Assembly (NCBI GenBank): GCA_947453875.1
Contig: CANGIH010000147.1
Span: forward strand, 1 to 6,494
Origin: Planctomycetaceae bacterium
GTDB taxonomy: Bacteria; Planctomycetota; Planctomycetia; Pirellulales; UBA1268
Direction of reading: 5' to 3'
DNA: 6,494 nucleotides
Every line of letters starts with the position of its first letter. The first letter of the stretch is position 1. The position numbers were made by a program, and so were the translations under genes. Of this stretch, positions 4,557 to 6,494 are shown piece after piece. Below the pieces are notes generated by a model. It saw only the letters and a program-made list of their open reading frames with translations. It did not search any database and was not told the origin of the DNA.

Positions 4557-6494
4557 TCAGGCCCCCTTCCGGGCGGAGAGTTCGGCGAGCGTGGCGATCC
4601 CCTTGACGAGCCGATCCTCCATCTCGGCAAGCTGCTCCCGCTCCTTCGCGACGACGCTCACCGGGGCCCGGGCGGCGAATTTCTCGTCGGCGAGCTTTCC
4701 CTTCTTGGCCGCAATCAGACCGACGAGCTTGTCGTTTTCCTTCGAGAGCCTTGCGATCTCCGCCCCGACGTCGATCAGCTCGGCGAGGTCGACGAACAGT
4801 TCGCAACCCGCCACGGATGCGGTCGCCGCTCCCGCCGCCCCGACGGCGTCGGGGCCGATGGCAACCAGGTCGGCCGCCCCCATCGATTCGATCGCCCCAC
4901 GCATCGGCGCGAGTAGCTCGGCGGTGGCCAGAGGCGCCCGGATCGCCACCTTGAGCCGTGTCTTCGGCGGCACATTCTGCCGGGAGCGCACTTCCCGGAT
5001 GGCGCCGATGACACCGAGAAAGCCACCGAACTGCTCCTCGGTGCGCCGGTCGACCCATGAGGGCGGCGGCTCCGGCCAACAGGCCGCCATGATCGACGCC
5101 GCAGGCGAGCCCCCGCCGTCCCAGGGGAGGCGACGATTCGGAGCCACCTCGCGGAGGTGCTGCCAGATCTCTTCGGTGACAAAAGGCATGATCGGATGGA
5201 GCAGCCGGAGGATCGTGTCGAGCGCCCCCAGGAGCATCCCGCGGGCACGGTCGCGGGTGGCGGGATCAGCGAGCCGCGACTTGCACAACTCCAGATAGGC
5301 GCTGCAGAACTCATCCCAGGCGAAGGCATAGAGTGTCCTGGCGGCATCGGCGAAGCGGTACTCGTCGGTGCAGCGATTCACCTCGGCGGTGACACTTGCC
5401 AGCCGACTGGCAAGCCAACGGTCCTCGAGCGCGTCAAAAGCGCCATCCGCGCCCACCAGTTCCCCCGCCTGGAACCCCTCGAGGTTCATCAGCACGAAGC
5501 GGGTGGCGTTCCAGAGCTTGTTGGAGAAGTTGCGCCCCGCCTCAAAGCGTTCCGAGAGCGCCGGGCCACGTGGCAGGGCGAGATCGGCCTCGGTCTGGGC
5601 CCACTGCGTCTTGAAGGGCTGCTTGCACTTCGGGCATTCGATCCGCGGCTGGATCCGGTTCTGCACCGTCTGCTCGATCCGCGCCTCGCAGGCAGGGCAC
5701 TGGAACTCCACCGGCATCCGCACATCCTGCGTCTCGGTGGCGAGCGTCGTCATCCCGAAGCGGAGAGCATCGGCGCCGAGGGCTTCGATGACGTCGAGCG
5801 GGTCGACGCCGTTCCCCTTGCTCTTGCTCATCGTCTCGCCGTAGCGGTCGAGGATCTTGGGATGGATGTAGACCTCGCTGAAGGGGAGCTCACCGGTGTC
5901 GAACACCCCCATGATCACCATCCGCGCCACCCACAGCGTGATGATGTCGCGGCTGGTGAGGAGGGCCGAGCCGGGATAGAAGGTGGCAAGCTCGGATGTC
6001 TGCTCCGGCCATCCGAGCGTCGAATGGGGCCAGAGCGCCGAGGAGAACCAGGTGTCGAGGACGTCGGGATCCTGGACGAGCGGTTGGCCATCGACCGTGT
6101 CGACGCCGAGCCCTTCGTCAGACGTGCAGACGAACCAGCCGCCGCGGCCGTCGCCGTCGGGGGCCGTCCCGTCGGGCTGCCAGGCGACGGTCGTCCGCCC
6201 GGCAAACGCCGCGGCAAGCGCCGATTCGCGGACGCCGCTGACGTGCCAGATCGGGATCCGGTGGCCCCACCACAGCTGCCGGCTCACCGGCCAGTCGCGC
6301 TTCTCAGAGAGCCAATCGAGATAGCTCTTCGCGTAGCGCTCGGGAACGATCTTCAGCTTCCCGCTCCGGACCGCCTCGAGCGCGGGCTCGGCCAGCTCGT
6401 CCATGCGGATGAACCACTGATCGGCGAGGTAGGGCTCGATCGGCGTCTTCGAGCGGTCGGAATGGGCCAGCTCGATGAGCCGATCCTCGACCAG
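4557..6494 (-). CDS. valS: Valyl-tRNA synthetase, C-terminal 645 residues (5' end outside window)
   Basis: ValS is the class I synthetase that attaches valine to tRNA-Val in the cytosol. The frame is open through the right edge; the Met codon at 6404 is internal. With residue 1 at the edge, the fragment starts at the end of the editing domain with the ValS signature HSDRSKTPIEPYL (11-23) and DQWF. It continues with SRQLWWGHRIPIW (71-83), DPDVLDTWFSSALWP (142-156) and the signature loop TMSKSKGNGVDPLD (221-234). The anticodon-binding helical domain begins at ERFEAGRNFSNKLWNATRF (315-333) and includes LHPIMPFVTEEIWQ (432-445). The end is a charged coiled-coil arm (about 570-645), as expected for bacterial ValS. 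The N-terminal HIGH motif and most of the editing domain are missing. Two oddities: Thr replaces the first Lys of KMSKS, and about 54 residues (261-314) with four cysteines (266, 269, 287, 290) are inserted before the anticodon domain. Identity is essentially certain. Confidence 0.97.
   Translation of the reverse strand: MVEDRLIELAHSDRSKTPIEPYLADQWFIRMDELAEPALEAVRSGKLKIVPERYAKSYLDWLSEKRDWPVSRQLWWGHRIPIWHVSGVRESALAAAFAGRTTVAWQPDGTAPDGDGRGGWFVCTSDEGLGVDTVDGQPLVQDPDVLDTWFSSALWPHSTLGWPEQTSELATFYPGSALLTSRDIITLWVARMVIMGVFDTGELPFSEVYIHPKILDRYGETMSKSKGNGVDPLDVIEALGADALRFGMTTLATETQDVRMPVEFQCPACEARIEQTVQNRIQPRIECPKCKQPFKTQWAQTEADLALPRGPALSERFEAGRNFSNKLWNATRFVLMNLEGFQAGELVGADGAFDALEDRWLASRLASVTAEVNRCTDEYRFADAARTLYAFAWDEFCSAYLELCKSRLADPATRDRARGMLLGALDTILRLLHPIMPFVTEEIWQHLREVAPNRRLPWDGGGSPAASIMAACWPEPPPSWVDRRTEEQFGGFLGVIGAIREVRSRQNVPPKTRLKVAIRAPLATAELLAPMRGAIESMGAADLVAIGPDAVGAAGAATASVAGCELFVDLAELIDVGAEIARLSKENDKLVGLIAAKKGKLADEKFAARAPVSVVAKEREQLAEMEDRLVKGIATLAELSARKGA
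5553..5714 (-). other. Four-cysteine zinc-ribbon insertion within ValS
   Basis: Between TQDVRM, which closes the post-KMSKS catalytic segment, and ERFEAGRNF, which opens the anticodon-binding domain, there are about 54 extra residues. They contain CPAC (266-269) and CPKC (287-290), spaced like a zinc ribbon, then FKTQW and a Pro/Leu/Arg linker (ALPRG). From memory, E. coli and Bacillus ValS join these two blocks almost directly. The frame is intact and base composition matches the rest of the gene, so it is an integral part of this enzyme and not a disruption. Zinc binding is inferred from the cysteine pattern. Confidence 0.75.

Noticed and set aside
3950..4606. A 218-codon plus-strand open frame antisense to the BFN gene
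   Set aside because: Composition is that of a reverse-complement shadow (long runs rich in Asp and Arg), there is no domain, and the BFN domain on the other strand is clear.
4397..4630. Upstream start at 4630 for the BFN gene
   Set aside because: It would overlap the 3' end of valS and add 78 Arg/Gly-rich residues not found in BFN proteins. The start at 4396 has a strong GGAGG.
4591..5298. A 235-codon plus-strand open frame antisense to valS
   Set aside because: Ser/Arg/Ala-rich shadow of the ValS coiled-coil and anticodon domains, with no independent support.
5553..5714. Possibility that the extra ValS segment is an intein or a mobile-element insertion
   Set aside because: It is only about 54 residues, lacks intein splice motifs, keeps frame and composition, and has a tidy zinc-ribbon cysteine pattern.

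Overview
The window is GC-rich, densely coded bacterial chromosome, most likely from a member of the Planctomycetota. This is inferred from three things. The first gene is a beta-propeller protein with a C-terminal domain of a kind expanded in Planctomycetota and Verrucomicrobiota. The third gene has a short N-terminal zinc ribbon of a style common in planctomycete proteins. The valyl-tRNA synthetase carries an extra zinc ribbon that I do not associate with the classical proteobacterial or firmicute enzymes. No rRNA, tRNA, CRISPR array, insertion sequence or phage gene was seen, and no gene-free stretch exceeds 300 bases (the longest is about 241).

Layout, left to right. (1) The 3' end of a plus-strand gene for a sorbosone/glucose-dehydrogenase-like propeller protein, cut by the left edge. 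(2) Converging on it after 39 bases, a complete minus-strand PLP-dependent threonine aldolase family gene. (3) A 241-base GC-rich divergent spacer. (4) A plus-strand two-gene unit: a membrane protein with an N-terminal zinc ribbon and a probable tubby-like (LURP-one/scramblase) barrel interrupted by two transmembrane helices, then an intramembrane rhomboid serine protease whose ATG overlaps the previous stop (ATGA). (5) On the minus strand, a bifunctional-nuclease (BFN/DUF151) domain gene whose 3' end overlaps the rhomboid 3' end by 40 bases. (6) Upstream of it on the same strand, after a 160-base spacer, the C-terminal 645 residues of valyl-tRNA synthetase (valS), cut by the right edge.

Most genes are housekeeping or widespread families: translation (valS), amino-acid metabolism (threonine aldolase) and membrane proteolysis (rhomboid). 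The parts least explained by known biology are the zinc-ribbon/tubby-like membrane protein translationally coupled to a rhomboid protease, the four-cysteine insertion in ValS, a BFN leader able to form two mutually exclusive hairpins, and a marked excess of GATC, including three copies of GCGATCGC. I found no convincing complete new system. The coupled membrane pair is the best candidate for an uncharacterised functional unit.
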